Assembly (NCBI GenBank): GCA_014607495.2
Contig: CP053168.1
Span: 1,054,001 to 1,118,000, forward strand
Source of the DNA: Carposina sasakii
Lineage: Eukaryota; Arthropoda; Insecta; Lepidoptera; Carposinidae
Length of the DNA: 64,000 nt
Direction of reading: 5' to 3'
The notes under the pieces are model-generated. The model was not told the origin of the DNA. It worked only from the letters and a program-made list of their open reading frames with translations, and searched no databases. The stretch's first letter is position 1. The number at the start of each line of letters is the position of its first letter. A program made the position numbers and the translations under genes. Below, piece by piece: positions 1-11,395 of this stretch.

Positions 1-1300
1 CTTTTGTTTGTATTAGTAACGTACAACGCTAACAAGCAGTTGCTTTGACCTATACTAGTACTAAGTAGTGGACGCCATCAGCTTAAACTTTAGAAACTTT
101 ATTTCCAGTCACGTAAAAATTTCGGAAAATCCTTTCTTATTAATTGTCTACGTTGTACAAAGAAACCACCCTCCAAGTTTTAGGTCTCTACAGTCAATCA
201 TTCAGGACAAAGAATTAAATATACTTATTGATAGATTCAATTATATGCAATTGAGGTTTTATTTATTATACTCGTATGTACCTATGTATCTACGCTAAGC
301 ATGTAAATCTTTTACAGGGAAACAAATAGGCCAAGTTCTAGAATATCGATTTACCTACTTGTTTCATTCCTATTTCCATAGTTGTGAAATACAATTTAAC
401 AAGAGTAAATATGTATGATTAGAGTATACAAACTAAATACTTAATGTACTTTTATCCCATTAAGTCGGGAAAACCATCACTTTAGGATATTTTTTACATA
501 AAATTGAGGTAATCATCACCAAGTCATTGACATTGAAACGGTTGGGTGGAGTGATAAAATAAATAATTGACGCCATTTTAGACTTTTTTTTTATGAATGT
601 GTGAATATTCTAACATAAAACAGTGTGTCAATACGCGAAAAAATATTTTACATGGATAGGTAAATCAGTAATCACCGAATGATAAAGTACTTACCTATCA
701 ACAAAATGTTAAACTCCATATGACAGGTTTTTTATCTTGATAGTATGGATAACGGATAATCCTAAACAACTTAGGAAAGCTCATACAATCTGAAAGAATA
801 AACATGTGATTTCGAGTGAATCACACTAAATCTAGTAGAATTTCATCTAAGCTCTACCTACTTAAAAAAAATACCAATAATTTGAAATAGAGGTAAGGTA
901 CTTAGGTCGAAATTTTGACACGGGGCGACCACTGGTTTAAATTATGCTCAAATAAATTCTGGACGCCGGATTGTATATCATTTAATGAGCTAATACTTTA
1001 CGGGTATCAATGTTAGAGATTAAGAGGTCAGTAGCTCATTCAAGTTTGTCGCATGATCTTATGTTTGACAAGCAGCTTAGTTATACCGCAAATAGAGAAA
1101 CTACAGTTAATGGAATTAGGTAGGTACACGATTTGTACACTTTTGCCTGTGCATTGAGTTAGAATTTTGGATATTTAATTTTATATTTTATTGAAAGTAG
1201 CAAAATATTAAACAGAGTTTTTATAAAATTTAATTCATTTTGCTAAGTTGCGAAGGTTTTAGAAATAATTTGATAGGTAGGTAGGTAGGTACATTGATAT
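1..1300. other. AT-rich intergenic stretch
   Basis: I see no gene, exon or clear transposon end here. Open frames are short and have no recognisable residues. A small TAGG-type microsatellite (taggtaggtaggtaggta) sits near 1275-1291, just before a SINE. Confidence 0.6.
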
Positions 1301-1530
1301 TGACGGCCGATTGGTCCTAGTAGGTAGTGACCCTGCCTGCGACGCCATAGGTCCTGGGTTCGAATCCCGGTAGGTGCAAACATTGATATGACGAATATCG
1401 ATGTTTGTTTCCGAGTCATGGATGTTTCTATACTTATCTATGTATTTATATACCGTTGCTTAGTACCCACGACACAAGACCTTAGGGATCTTAATGTGGG
1501 GACTAGGTTAATGTGTTGTGTAGTGTGTGA
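1301..1530 (+). mobile_element. tRNA-headed SINE, family 1, copy 1
   Basis: The element starts with a tRNA-like head holding an A-box-like TGGTCCTAGTAGG and a perfect B box (GGTTCGAATCC near 1360). A conserved tRNA-unrelated body of about 150 bp follows, ending near GGTTAATGTGTTGTG. Near-identical copies lie at 32071-32312 (plus) and 63537-63757 (minus). The copies share both head and body, so this is a dispersed SINE and not a tRNA gene. Confidence 0.8.
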
Positions 1531-1584
1531 ATGTTAGTCTTTAGTCTATTTCGTACAAGTAACTATGCAATTCACTTCTCCACT

Positions 1585-1790
1585 ACATCCATCCAAAATA
1601 TCAGCTGCATATCCTTTTGTACATATCGTAAGAGTCGACTAAGGAACTCGGGCATTCTCTCAGGCGATGAGCTAGCAACTTGTCACTGGTCACTTACATC
1701 TGCCCAGCTGTACTAAACGTGGCCGTGGGATCTCTGTTATGATCCTGCAGTTCTGGCTACCCCATTTCGGGAATACAGTCGTGTCTATAT
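1585..1790 (+). repeat. Dispersed repeat, 'CTCAGGCGA' family, copy 1
   Basis: Text around GACTAAGGAACTCGGGCATT and TCTCAGGCGATGAGCTAGCA recurs at 46050-46185 and 47697-47830. The last copy also shares the trailing 'tatttcgggaatacag'. The family is unassigned, and I suspect a LINE 3' tail or SINE body. No target duplication was found. Confidence 0.6.
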
Positions 1791-1793
1791 GTG

Positions 1794-2021
1794 TACAGGT
1801 GTAACAAATAAGGGTATGTTAAGCGAAAAGCTATGTAATATAGCCCACTGTAGAGAACCTATCCTACAAAATTTGAGACCCGAAATCATATGTTTATTTT
1901 TCCCGATAGTATGGAGAATTTTCAAATATCTCAGGAATTTTGCATACAATCTTGAAAAATCTCTATAGTGGGCTATTCACATAGCTTTTCGCTTAACATA
2001 CCCTTTCTGTTACATCCTGTA
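1794..2021. mobile_element. MITE 'GTTAAGCG' family, copy 1
   Basis: Inverted ends of about 50 bp begin TACAGGTGTAAC on the left and, read inward from the right, TACAGGATGTAAC. Both continue into GGGTATGTTAAGCGAAAAGC and reach ATAGCCCACT. The element is flanked by TA. Further copies are at 8215-8477 and 48121-48380. The TA flank and the TACAGG start suggest a non-autonomous Tc1/mariner-type element. No coding capacity. Confidence 0.8.
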
Positions 2022-2787
2022 TATATATCTCCATTATTATAAGTACCTATGTTTATCTACATAGACTTACATTAAGCCGTGAGTAGCTACCTACTACAAG
2101 ATTAATTTATTCGATATTTTTATATCGTTAATTTTATTATTATCATCGTATATTTATTATTGATTCATGTTTATTTTAATAGTGTTTATAATAACATTTG
2201 TTTAATACTTGGAAATATAATGTTAGGTACCTATAACTATAACTTAGGTAGTAATAATACCTAGTGTAAAGAAGTTAATAAATAATCTATAAATAGGTAT
2301 TGTATCTACTTACCAAACTGACAAAACACAGATTGCAAACACAAACAGACACACAAAAACACACGCCAACCACCCTTCATTGTTACGAAACCGTCGCGTA
2401 ATAATTAAAAAAAAAAACTATCTTATAAAAAACCGGTTAATCGATAAAAAAAAACTTCAAAAAAACGTGCACGAATGTCTGCCTTTTGGAGTCAAGTGTG
2501 CTGATCTTGACCAAGTTATAGTATATAAAGAGATATGTGCCCGCGAGGTGAGCTAGCGTCAACTCGGAAGATCCGTTCTATATATTTTATATGCGTCATA
2601 GGCCATGTAATAACATGGAACACTAAATATAGGATGCTGCCATCTTTCTTTTCCCTTGTTCCGGTTTCGTGGGACGGAACTCTATGAATCAGGATATGCT
2701 ACGGACCCTTCTTGCATTAGGTTAATCCCTCACTCCTGTTTAATAATACCTAGATATAGTTTTAATTCTAGGTAACTTATTCATCTA

Positions 2788-2870
2788 TTGTAGTCCACTG
2801 CTGGACGTAGGCATCCCTCAAAGCACGTCACAAGGCTCAAGGTCCTGTTTTCGCCATCCAGTTACTACCG
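2788..2870 (-). repeat. RTE LINE 3'-end fragment
   Basis: The plus strand reads 'tgtagtccactgctggacgt', the reverse complement of the conserved 3' end of lepidopteran RTE frames (protein tail of the type GEAYVQQWT). The same tail recurs at 35661-35726, 44599-44762, 45615-45765, 49548-49708 and 54638-54895. Confidence 0.7.
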
Positions 2871-3568
2871 CCCTCTTCTAGCAACTATTATATATAATGC
2901 ATAATTTTATAACCACAGGGTGTAATTCAATGGATATGTTATAGCGAAGTGTCAGGAAAGTAGCTCAATGTTCATAAAATTAAAGACTCAAATGTTTATT
3001 TTTAGCGACTGTAGAAGTTAAGTTTAGTTTTTTTTTATGTGCACGTATGATTCCCTTATGTTTTGCCAGTCACATAATTTTAAATGGTTGGCTGGAAGAA
3101 ACCTCTGTATCTCTATCTCTGTGTTATCTCTATAAGCTCGCCCGTAAATATTTTATCTTTTTGTGTTTTTCTGTGTACAATAAAGAATAAGATCAGTGCT
3201 TTTAGCTAAACTTTCAAAAACAAATACATATATATATAGGTACCTACGTTTTATTATTATTTATTTTGCACACTCAAAATCATTGAAATCAATAAGTGTA
3301 AGTTACGTTTCCGTTTTTATCAGAAAATATTTAGGAATATGAAACATAATTAAACGGAATTTCCAGTTTCCGCGTGGAAATTGAGCGGATCAAGATATCA
3401 AGGTAAAATGTCCATTCAGAGAACAAATAGTAACTATGATTTTGTTTTGTAATAAATACTAAAGTGGCGCATACAAAATGACTACAATGTTTTAACAATC
3501 GTCAATATTAATACTTTACAAATAAATTTTTTAGCTAACTTAGAACTACTTAGGTCTATGGCGTACCT

Positions 3569-3624
3569 ATGGGAGGTCGGTTGACCATCCAAATTTTTAC
3601 AGGATGGTCAGCCGATCTACCTTA
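3569..3624. repeat. Short foldback
   Basis: Two arms of about 19 bp around GGTCGGTTGACCATCC and GGATGGTCAGCCGATC face each other across an 11-nt AT-rich loop. It may be the remnant of a short inverted-repeat element. No flanking duplication is clear. Confidence 0.5.
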
Positions 3625-4016
3625 TCAGGTAGCGTGCCCGAAATGCTGGCTGCGTTACAAAGAAAATAGTATAGAATATCGGTACATTCCGCTGACTTGA
3701 GGTAGAGTCCGTTTCTATTAAAATAACTCTTGTAAGCATAATTTTAGAATATTTTTTTTTAGTTTTCACATAGCTTATACATACATACATAAGGGCGTAT
3801 GTTAAGCGAAATTCTATGAAAATAGCTAATAATAATTATAATGTGTTCAGTGTCAACTGTGCCGGGGTAAAACGTGAAGTTCCCTTACCTATAATGTAAG
3901 CTGCGCGTTTCAAAGTCAAAATGTGACCGGTTTTCAATCCTTACCAAATTAGATTAGCATGTGATTACCCAGCGTTACAAATGATTCTTTTATTATTTTA
4001 ATACAAGGGTACTCAC

Positions 4017-4617
4017 TCTCTTTCAGTTTCTGTGACCTCCTCCGATGTCCCCTGACCTTGTTCTTCTTCACCACAATCTTGTGCCTGTTCTTGACGACCA
4101 CATTTGGCAGACTATTAGCACCGTACACCTGATTAGGAGCATAATGTGACCCGTAACCCGATACGTTGTGCACATTCACTTTCTTAAACTCGTAATGTTT
4201 GAGATAAGTTTCTGAATAACCGTATCCATTAGGATTGTATTGGGGTTTGTATCCGTGCGAATTATATCCGCTTGTCGACGACGGGTATCCGTATCCGTAA
4301 GAAGGATAACCGTAGGAAGGATACCCGTAAGATGGGTAATTGGAGCCTGAAATGCAAGGCTTATGGGGGTAAGTTTCGTGGTTGTGCCATTTCTTATCGT
4401 AGTTCATATTATGGTAGTGTCCCTCGTCGTGTGTTGGACACCCTAACAGGCCGTGGAATAAGGCATCCAGGGCCGCATAGTATTCCGGGGACTGGGTCGG
4501 TGTAGGAGGCTTATAGACAAACGGTGTGTTAACGCATTTCTCCTGTTTTTGAGCCAATATTAGGAGTACTGGAAACGTTTGAATCAAATTACAAATAGTA
4601 CTTTCGCCGACCGTCAT
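4017..4617 (-). CDS. Gly/Tyr-rich putative secreted (cuticle-like) protein, one exon of a split gene
   Basis: I do not recognise a named family. The minus-strand frame opens at ATG 4617. A hydrophobic stretch (LIQTFPVLLILAQ) could be a signal peptide. Then come a short Pro/Thr segment, a His-rich patch (HDEGHYHNMN) and about 60 residues of YPSYG/YGYPS-type repeats, followed by a basic tail (KNRHKIVVKKNKVRGHRRR). Four Cys lie in the first 90 residues. A consensus splice donor (GTGAGT, complement of 4011-4016) ends the exon at 4017 after KE; open frame beyond it to 3949 is probably intronic. An alternative 5' border is an acceptor-like TTTCCAG inside the hydrophobic segment, so the start is uncertain. 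Low-complexity Gly/Tyr repeats fit a cuticular, chorion-like or other extracellular structural protein, but that is inference. No other exon was found. Confidence 0.55.
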
Positions 4618-4960
4618 GTTTAGCGACTGTTTATTCCCGAATTATAGAAGAGACTGGTGTTTTTGAACACAATGTAAGTTATCCTAAAATCTGATTTCGC
4701 CATTGTTAGTTTTGATTATGGGTTTCATCAGAGAGCTGTCGAAACTTCCGATTGTGATGTGCATTCCAATTAGGGCTATGAATTGCAGATTTATCGATGT
4801 TGCGTTAGAATTTATAATCATCATATTAAATAATTTCCTAAACTCCCATCAAATTCGAGTCAGACCGTATCAGTACATACTAATTTTTATTTTATTTATT
4901 TGGGACAGTCAACAACTATATACAAAGATACATTAGTTAAGGTATTGTTTATAAAGTATA
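4618..4960. other. Upstream flank of the Gly/Tyr-rich gene
   Basis: AT-rich. It could hold the promoter or 5' untranslated sequence of the minus-strand gene, but I see no convincing TATA box or initiator and no other feature. Confidence 0.35.
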
Positions 4961-5329
4961 TACAGGATGTTTTTTCGTTGCCACCTTTAACGAAGGGTAC
5001 GTACTCTATATCAAATAAAGTAAGTTTATGCCAATTACTAAAATGCTGGGAAACGATGTATTTTTTAAATTTTTTATTACTTGATCAAGCGAAATTTATA
5101 GTTTCCAGTGTTTATGCTAGTTTTTTCATAGACAGATATTAATTAAATTCGTTAAAAAAAACTTGCTACGCGCGTCTATGTGCATTTATGCAGAAAACGC
5201 AGTCTATTTACTCAATTTTGGACCCCAATATCTTGGGAACCAGACACTTCCCAGGTATCCTAAAATGATCGTGATGATGAGGAGATTCCGTAGTTTTCGG
5301 GAACGTTGACGACAAAAAATTAACCTGTA
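4961..5329. mobile_element. TACAGGGTG-family MITE, copy 1
   Basis: About 370 bp, TA-flanked. One end begins TACAGGATGTTTTTTCGTTG. The other, read inward, begins TACAGGTTAATTTTTTGTCG and continues through the conserved AACGTTCCCGAAAACTACGG. Internal landmarks are shared by all copies (CTCTATA..ATCAAATAAAGTAAG, TGCATTTATGCAGAAAA, AGACACTTCCCAGG). Other copies: 11745-12060, 15189-15574, 15573-15909, 28030-28700, 40473-40844 and 62483-62651. No coding capacity. Confidence 0.8.
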
Positions 5330-5599
5330 TACAACAACGTTATAAAGTAAGTATACCTAAGTATATAGTACACAGTCCACAACAATATCCACAAGTTAAG
5401 TTACACATTTACCTTTATATATTCTAGGCTCTGTAGGAGAATATATTACGTGTTGAAAGGAATGTTTCTATATATTCCGGCTTAGGAAAAAGTGGTTTTA
5501 CTAAGTACATCTCTAACCTACTTAAAACTGAAGCTAGACTCCCTCTACCCTTCCTTACATGCAGCTACTCGTATTATCTTAGAGTTTATAAAATATTAT

Positions 5600-5735
5600 T
5601 AAGAAAATGAAAAAAAAATCACCCGACTGAGATTTGAACTCACGACCACTCTCATTCCGTGCATCGCTCTACCAACTAAGCTATCGGGTCACCTAACTCG
5701 GATGACGAATTTTACCATCTCTTTTTGACCATTTT
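5600..5735 (-). mobile_element. tRNA-headed SINE, family 2, copy 1
   Basis: The minus strand has a tRNA-like body (A-box TAGCTTAGTTGG, B-box-like GAGTTCAAATCTC) within 5614-5692. Upstream of it is the leader AAGAGATGGTAAAATTCGTC, also present in the copies at 11232-11389 and 50071-50225. This copy is the most diverged of the three and its tail is short. The duplicated leader argues against a functional tRNA gene. Confidence 0.65.
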
Positions 5736-6167
5736 TGGCAGTAGGGGAAGGTGGGGTAGCTTCATACAGTTTTTATATTTCGCCTTATAGAATTTTCTGT
5801 GGTATCAATATCTGTATCGATCCATCAAAAACTAATAGTCTTACTATCTGACTTTACATCAAAAACATGTAATTTGTGTGAATACAGTTGTGTGGCTTTT
5901 AGTAAAGGTTATAAAAAAATTATTAAAATGTATGAATGTACCCCACATGCGGGGTACTTTCATACAGGCTATGGGGCAGATTCATACATATGAAAAAATA
6001 CCACAATTTGAGCATGAAATGTTTTATTTATTTATCAAAATCAAAATATAAAAACACGAGGTTCTCGAAAACAAAAGCAATTAGTCTCTATGAGAAAATA
6101 ATACTAAGTAATAACCAAATGATACCAAGTAAAAAGATAATACCTATATATAATAAAAGATAAAGGG

Positions 6168-7357
6168 CCGCGTGGTGCTAGCAGAGTAGAGTTTGTACCA
6201 CCCCATGCCTGCCCGTGGGTGTCGTTCGAGGCAATTAAGGATTCTGGGAGGTGAGCAGCAGCGCCTCCCGTATAGCATAGTCCAAAAAGCACACTGCGGT
6301 CACCAACCCGCCTGCCCAGCGTGGTGACTATGGGCAGAAATACCCCAATGAAGGTAACCAAAAAAGGTTCCCAGTTCCCGGCCACCATACTACCCTGGAC
6401 CACGGCAGCGGCCCGGATCACACCATGGCAGGGGGTGCAAAGAATTTCCGGGCTACGGGTAATGGTAGCCACAACAACCTGACCTTAGCAACGTATAATA
6501 GACGCAGTTTACGGCTGGACGAAAGTCTCCAAATACTTGAGGTGGAATAAGAAAAAATACAGTGGAATGTTCTTGGATTATCAGAAGTCCGAAGAGACGA
6601 GGAAGACACTATAACCCTTGAATCAGGCCACCTATTCTACTTCAGGGAAAGGAGCACAAAGTTACAAGGTAGCGTGGGATTTCTCGTCAACAAAACCCTC
6701 CGTGATAACGTGAAGGAGATCTGTAGCATCTCGACCCCGGGTAGCGTACCTGATATTGAAGCTGACCTATAGATATTGTCTCAAGGTCATACAGGTATAT
6801 GTGCTATCGTCGAGAAGCTTAGATAAAGAGGTGGAGGCACTGTATGACGATGTGTCGAAGGCCATACACCGCACCACTAAGACCCACTTCGCTGTTGTCA
6901 TGGGGGAAGTCCCCCTTCAACGCCAAAGTGGGGCAGAAAGCGGTGGATCGTGCTTGAGACCACATGGCTACGGGAGCAGAAACTAGAGGGGCCAAATGCT
7001 GGACAACTTTCTCAGCATGCAGGGGCTGTTAGTTTAAACAACTTCTACCAGAAAAACCACAAAGGAAGTGGACCGGGAGCCCAGGTGGTAGGACGAAGAA
7101 CGAGATCGACTTTATCATGACGGATAAAAGGCATATATTTAGGGATGTTTCAGTGATCAACAGGTTTAACACCGGAAGCGATCACCGGCTCGTAAGAGGC
7201 ACCCTAAATATCTACTTCAAGCTTGAAAGGAGCCGCATGGTAAGGTAAGTTCTCCGTTCCAATTTGACCCAAACAGGACATAATGTGTTCCAACTGGAAT
7301 TGAAAAATCCATTTGCCGCCCTGGAGACCCCGGAAAGTGTTGACGAGAACTTACAAT
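6168..7357 (+). pseudogene. RTE-type LINE, 5' leader and endonuclease region, broken
   Basis: The first 200 bp (6168-6370) form the RTE leader that is also copied in short derivatives elsewhere in the window. From about 6460 the plus strand reads as the start of an RTE protein: the signature NLTLATYN, then WNVLGLSEVRRDEEDT and GSVGFLVNK, typical of the apurinic-like endonuclease domain. Stops and frame changes begin after about 6770. Residues such as NVFQLELKNPF near 7285 show the link region beyond the endonuclease. There is no reverse transcriptase; the copy stops at about 7357. Clearly a pseudogene. Confidence 0.75.
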
Positions 7358-7369
7358 GAATAATTGGGG

Positions 7370-7740
7370 TAACTTTCAGGGTAATTAGTCTTAGCAAATT
7401 CATATGCAAGTTTTTTAACTTGGATACATGTCAGTCCATAGTGCATCTTAGAACACTCTAAGATATATTTATTTAAAAGATTCTCTTTTGTTTTTGTAAA
7501 AACTTGCTGCCATGCAAATTTAGATTCGAATTCACGATTTTCGCTACCAAGAACCTGTTTTTTTTACACGGCTTTGAAATGTTTGTGCATTAACTCAATA
7601 TTTGGCTGCTGATTGCTGTAAAGAGAGTTTGTTTTCCAAAACATCATCAATAGCTTTTAACATTGCCTCTTCGTCCACCTCTCCACTTCTAGTTCCCTTT
7701 TTTCTTGTAATTTCTGACCCTTTTTTTACAGTAAAACAAA
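7370..7740 (-). pseudogene. pogo-like transposase N-terminal remnant
   Basis: Minus-strand translation gives EEAMLKAIDDVLENKLS followed by LQQSAAKY. This matches the psq-type helix-turn-helix at the start of pogo/Tigger transposases, which bind the transposon ends. Downstream pieces (ALWTDMYPS and neighbours) resemble the CENP-B-type second DNA-binding domain but are cut by several stops. The fragment ends where the RTE insertion begins. No catalytic domain survives. Confidence 0.6.
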
Positions 7741-8214
7741 ATTATAATATCATTTCAATTCTACAAACTAAAATAAAAACGTGGGGCACATTCATACAGT
7801 ATGAATGTACCCCGACTACTGTTGTATGAACCTACCCCATCACAAGAAAATTAAATGAAAGTATTCCCAATAAAAACAACCATATATATATAATTATTTA
7901 CGTATTAATTCACAAACTTGACCCTATTACCTGTTAAATAAAATAATATTGAATAATCTAGAAACAGCTGAATAATCAAAAAAACATGTTTAAATTGAAG
8001 TTATAAAATTACTTACGCATGGCTGAATCACGTTGCGGGTCACCTCGTCGCACTTTTCACACCGACTGCTGTCAAACTCCGTGAGCCAACACACACATAA
8101 GTAAGCTATGCGTACACGCATAAGTCGTTCAGTTGATGTGCGCCTAACAATAGATATCTGCAGTGTATGACGGTGCCCCTTGTATGAATCTGCCCCACTT
8201 CCCCCTAGGTATTA

Positions 8215-8477
8215 TACAGGATGTCACAGAAAGGGTATGTTAAGAGAAAAGCTATGTAAATAGCCCACTATAGAGACGCTATTTTCAAAATTTGAGACTC
8301 GAAATCACGTGTTTATTTTCAAGATTGTATGAACATTCCTGAGTTGTTTTGGAATTCTCCATACTATTTGTAAAAATAAACATGTGATTTCGAGTCTGAA
8401 ATTGTGTGTGTAGGTTCCTTTTAGTAGGCTATTCACATAGCTTTTCGCTTAACATACCCCTTTTGTTGCACCCTGTA
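8215..8477. mobile_element. MITE 'GTTAAGCG' family, copy 2
   Basis: TACAGGATGTCACAG at the left and, inverted, TACAGGGTGCAACA at the right. Both lead into GGTATGTTAAG and the ATAGCCCACT or TAGCCTACT block. A TA flanks each side. Internal text (TTTGAGACTCGAAATCAC) matches the copy at 48121-48380. Confidence 0.8.
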
Positions 8478-11220
8478 TACATGATCTAATGAACTGACTT
8501 TCTAGTAATTTTATTAACCTTGTTTAATCAGAACTTTTAAAAGGTTATTTCATAGTGACGGAAAATACACACATATCTACGTACTTACTTAGGTACGAGT
8601 ACTATGTATTTCCAATACGTTAATGTTATTAGGTAAACTAAGCATATGGTGCCAATTAGTAAACAATAATTTTACTATAGGCAATACCAGAAATTCGAAC
8701 TTCAATAATGATACAAAATCTAGATTTTTATGCCATAACTAAAAAACCAGTGTGGTTTAAGAAATCACTCTCTATCTAGCTAACCTTTTACCTACTATTT
8801 TTATTTTGTTCATTTTTTGTATTTTAGCACTCTAAAATTATGATATTATATTTAAGCTCAGTATTTAACTTTTAACTATTCAAATAAAACTAGTAATAAG
8901 TTATTTAGGTACTGCCTAATAATATGTTTTCTGATATTATTAGATGATTAAATAATTACATATATTGGACAATATTGTGACTTCACATAAATAAATTGTA
9001 AATATACGAGTATATCATAAAATAATTTGTAAAAGCTCCCGTAAAAACCATGCAACATGGTGCAACCGAAGGTAACATTAAAATTGTGCCTTTGGGTTTC
9101 CCATATAGTCCTTTCACTAAGGTTAAATTAAGACCTAGGTTATCGATGAGTCGAATAATTGTCTTATTAAGTGTAACCCCGATTTATTTCTTAGTAATAT
9201 GCAAAGTAATAATTATTATGCAATGAGGTTTACTGGTTTATTCTAAATAAGGCAACTAATAACTAAAAGTTAGTTACGTGCACCAACAAAATATAGACAG
9301 ATCAACGTTTTAAAAATATAGCTAGCAGCCCACGACTATGTCCGCATAAAATTTTTAGACTTCGTTTTTTCGTATGACTTCTCGTAGGAGTATTTTGGTA
9401 AATCAGCTTACTGTTAGTCGGTTAAACTTTTTAAAAACTCCTCAAGGTATGTTTATGCGAAATTTAAAGTAGATTGGACCAAATAATGGTCATGACACAT
9501 ACAAACTTTGCCCCCTTTTTCGACATCTTAGGGGTGGAATTATGTAAAATCTCTTACCATCGCATGCCTATTTACATACATAGCTTTTATTCCGGAATCC
9601 TATGGTGGGCGAACACTTGGTTTTAACTTCCGAATAGTAATCAATAAAATTCAAAAACAACCTTCTCAAAAATTCTCAGAAATGAATAATTTGATCGGTT
9701 CAATATCAAGGTTGTCATTCATAACTTTGATAATGACTCAATTTCTATGCTTTCGTAACCTAATAGGAAATTATTATTGCGTAAATGTGTACCTTTAGAC
9801 CGAGTCTGAGAAAAATACGACGCTTTATATTACGAGCAAGCTCTATATATTATCTAAGGGCAGATCCTGGGGTTCATGGGGGTCATGACCAGCCCCTGGG
9901 GGCTCAGGCCAGCTTAGGCACAAGGTTATGCGAACCTCAGCCCAAAATGAATAAGACCACCTCTTGATTTCGCCCTTGGGTACATCTCATGGCGATATTA
10001 CAGCTACGTTTGGCCAATGCAGAGACAAGCTGCAAGCTAGGCTGCTAAAGCAATATTTTTTTGAGCAACGACATTGAAGTTAGCCAATTTATCGAAATAT
10101 TGCGTCCAAAAAGAAGCTCTCGTAAATAAAGCCAGTTTTTTAAGTGACATTATGTAGACTAAGCGCCATTGGTATCAATAAATAACTTTGCAAACTCTGC
10201 TGTCGCTCGTAAAATTGATACATTGTCTAATTGTTAAAATATTTCGCGCTCGCTTCGCTCGCGCTTCTATTATGTACTTGAGCGGGTTTTCCATTATGAG
10301 ACTCGTAAACTCACAAATTCATAAAAATGTCTAAATAAGTCAAATGCAAGAAGTGGTCGCTTGCAATTTGATAAGCTCAGAACCTGGTACGCTCCTGCCT
10401 GAATATTCCATTGAATCTAATTGCTTGTGAAGTCTAATAGAATCCTAAATAATGTAGGGTGTCCGGCATGAATGATCAACAGAGGACAAAACGCAACAAA
10501 GACAGTGAAAAGGTAATGATAATCATCTATCTAGTGGATCATAACGAAATCCACTCTCTTACTTATATAATTTATATACAGGGTTTAACAAAAGAGGTAT
10601 GTTTCGCGATCTAAAATTATTTAACGGGACGACTCGATGAATATTTAATTAATTCAGCTAAGCTTCAGTTAAATTTTGGCTCACACTGAGATTTTATTCT
10701 CATGTAGCAAGACACAGCCACTGGTCAACTCTTGCCACTGATTCAAAACAAATATTGTCTAAACCAGATGGGCTACTTCTTTGAATTAGTTGGTTGCTAG
10801 TGCGTGTTATTTACAAATGCTGAATCACGGGTATTCCTTACTTCTTAGTTTATAAATGAACGGTAGTAACTTAGTGAAAATTTGAAATATCTACCTATTA
10901 GTAGGTACACGATGTCAAGTAGGTACTTAGGTAGGAACAACATGAAAAAGGTAACTTTGGACATAGAGGAATATGCTTTGGAGCTTTAACTACTTACTAA
11001 AAGGACCATTATTAATGACAGAGAACGTGGAAAAGTTCCCGAAAAGCGAACTGACAATTAACCAAAGAATCTACTTAATCTCTGACGAGAGCAATTAACT
11101 TTGCTCGAATCCTCTTTCCGATAGGTGGGCCGGGCCTCTGTATGTCAACTGCCTACAAATAGACAGACTACAAATAAGTAGGAACCTACCTATGTCCTTT
11201 TTTTTCAGGAATAAATAGCC
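8478..11220. other. Gene-free stretch with faint repeat traces
   Basis: No supported gene in 2.7 kb. A Helitron-like scrap (tagcagcccacgactatgtc, near 9330) and an isolated TACAGGGTTTAACAAAAG end (near 10577) resemble families described elsewhere in the window. The rest shows nothing I can name. Confidence 0.5.
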
Positions 11221-11231
11221 AATACTTTATT

Positions 11232-11389
11232 ATAAAATTATTAATAAAGAAATGGAAAAAATTCCTCACCCGGGTGGGAATCGAACCCACGACCTCTGCA
11301 TTCCGCGTGTCAGTGCTCTAACCACTGAGCCACCGGGTCAATTACTCGGATGATGAATTTTACCATCTCTTTTCTAAATTACATATTTA
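11232..11389 (-). mobile_element. tRNA-headed SINE, family 2, copy 2, with 11-bp target duplication
   Basis: A minus-strand element flanked by perfect 11-bp repeats AATACTTTATT (11221-11231 and 11390-11400), proof of retroposition as a unit. On the minus strand it has a leader of about 48 nt (with AAAGAGATGGTAAAATTCAT), then a tRNA-like body with A box TGGCTCAGTGG and perfect B box GGTTCGATTCC. A short AT-rich tail follows (AATTTTTTCCATTTCTTTAT). The leader upstream of the tRNA body is unusual, since Pol III normally starts close to the A box. Confidence 0.8.
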
Positions 11390-11395
11390 AATACT

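Larger units (their letters stand above)
2022..3948. other. Intergenic DNA with small repeat fragments
   Basis: No gene is supported. Inside are an RTE tail fragment (2788-2870, minus), a foldback at 3569-3624 and a partial 'GTTAAGCG' end near 3783-3830. A CA-rich block at 2320-2370 and the rest of the stretch show nothing I can name. Confidence 0.5.
5741..8210 (-). mobile_element. Degenerate pogo-like DNA transposon with an RTE insertion
   Basis: Imperfect inverted ends of about 27 bp bound the element: TAGGGGAAGGTGGGGTAGCT on the left and, read inward, TAGGGGGAAGTGGGGCAGAT on the right, both followed by TTCATACA. The 16-17-nt end motif (GGGG-YA-N2-TTCATACA) recurs six more times just inside the ends, at 5931-5990 and 7781-7842, in both orientations. 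The minus strand at about 7370-7740 carries broken remains of a pogo-type transposase N-terminus. Positions 6168-7357 are an inserted RTE fragment, leaving 5741-6167 and 7358-8210 as the element's own sequence. Probably long dead. Confidence 0.65.

Noticed and set aside
4272..4505. Plus-strand open frame opposite the Gly/Tyr gene
   Set aside because: It is the reverse of the repeat codons. Its protein is low-complexity with no start context, whereas the minus frame has a donor and signal-like segment.
6104..6609. Minus-strand open frames over the RTE leader
   Set aside because: They are antisense to the RTE leader and endonuclease start, which have family-specific residues on the plus strand.
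11265..11340. Possible tRNA genes at 5614-5692, 11265-11340 and 50105-50182
   Set aside because: All three share conserved non-tRNA sequence on both sides, and one has an 11-bp target duplication. They are SINE heads.
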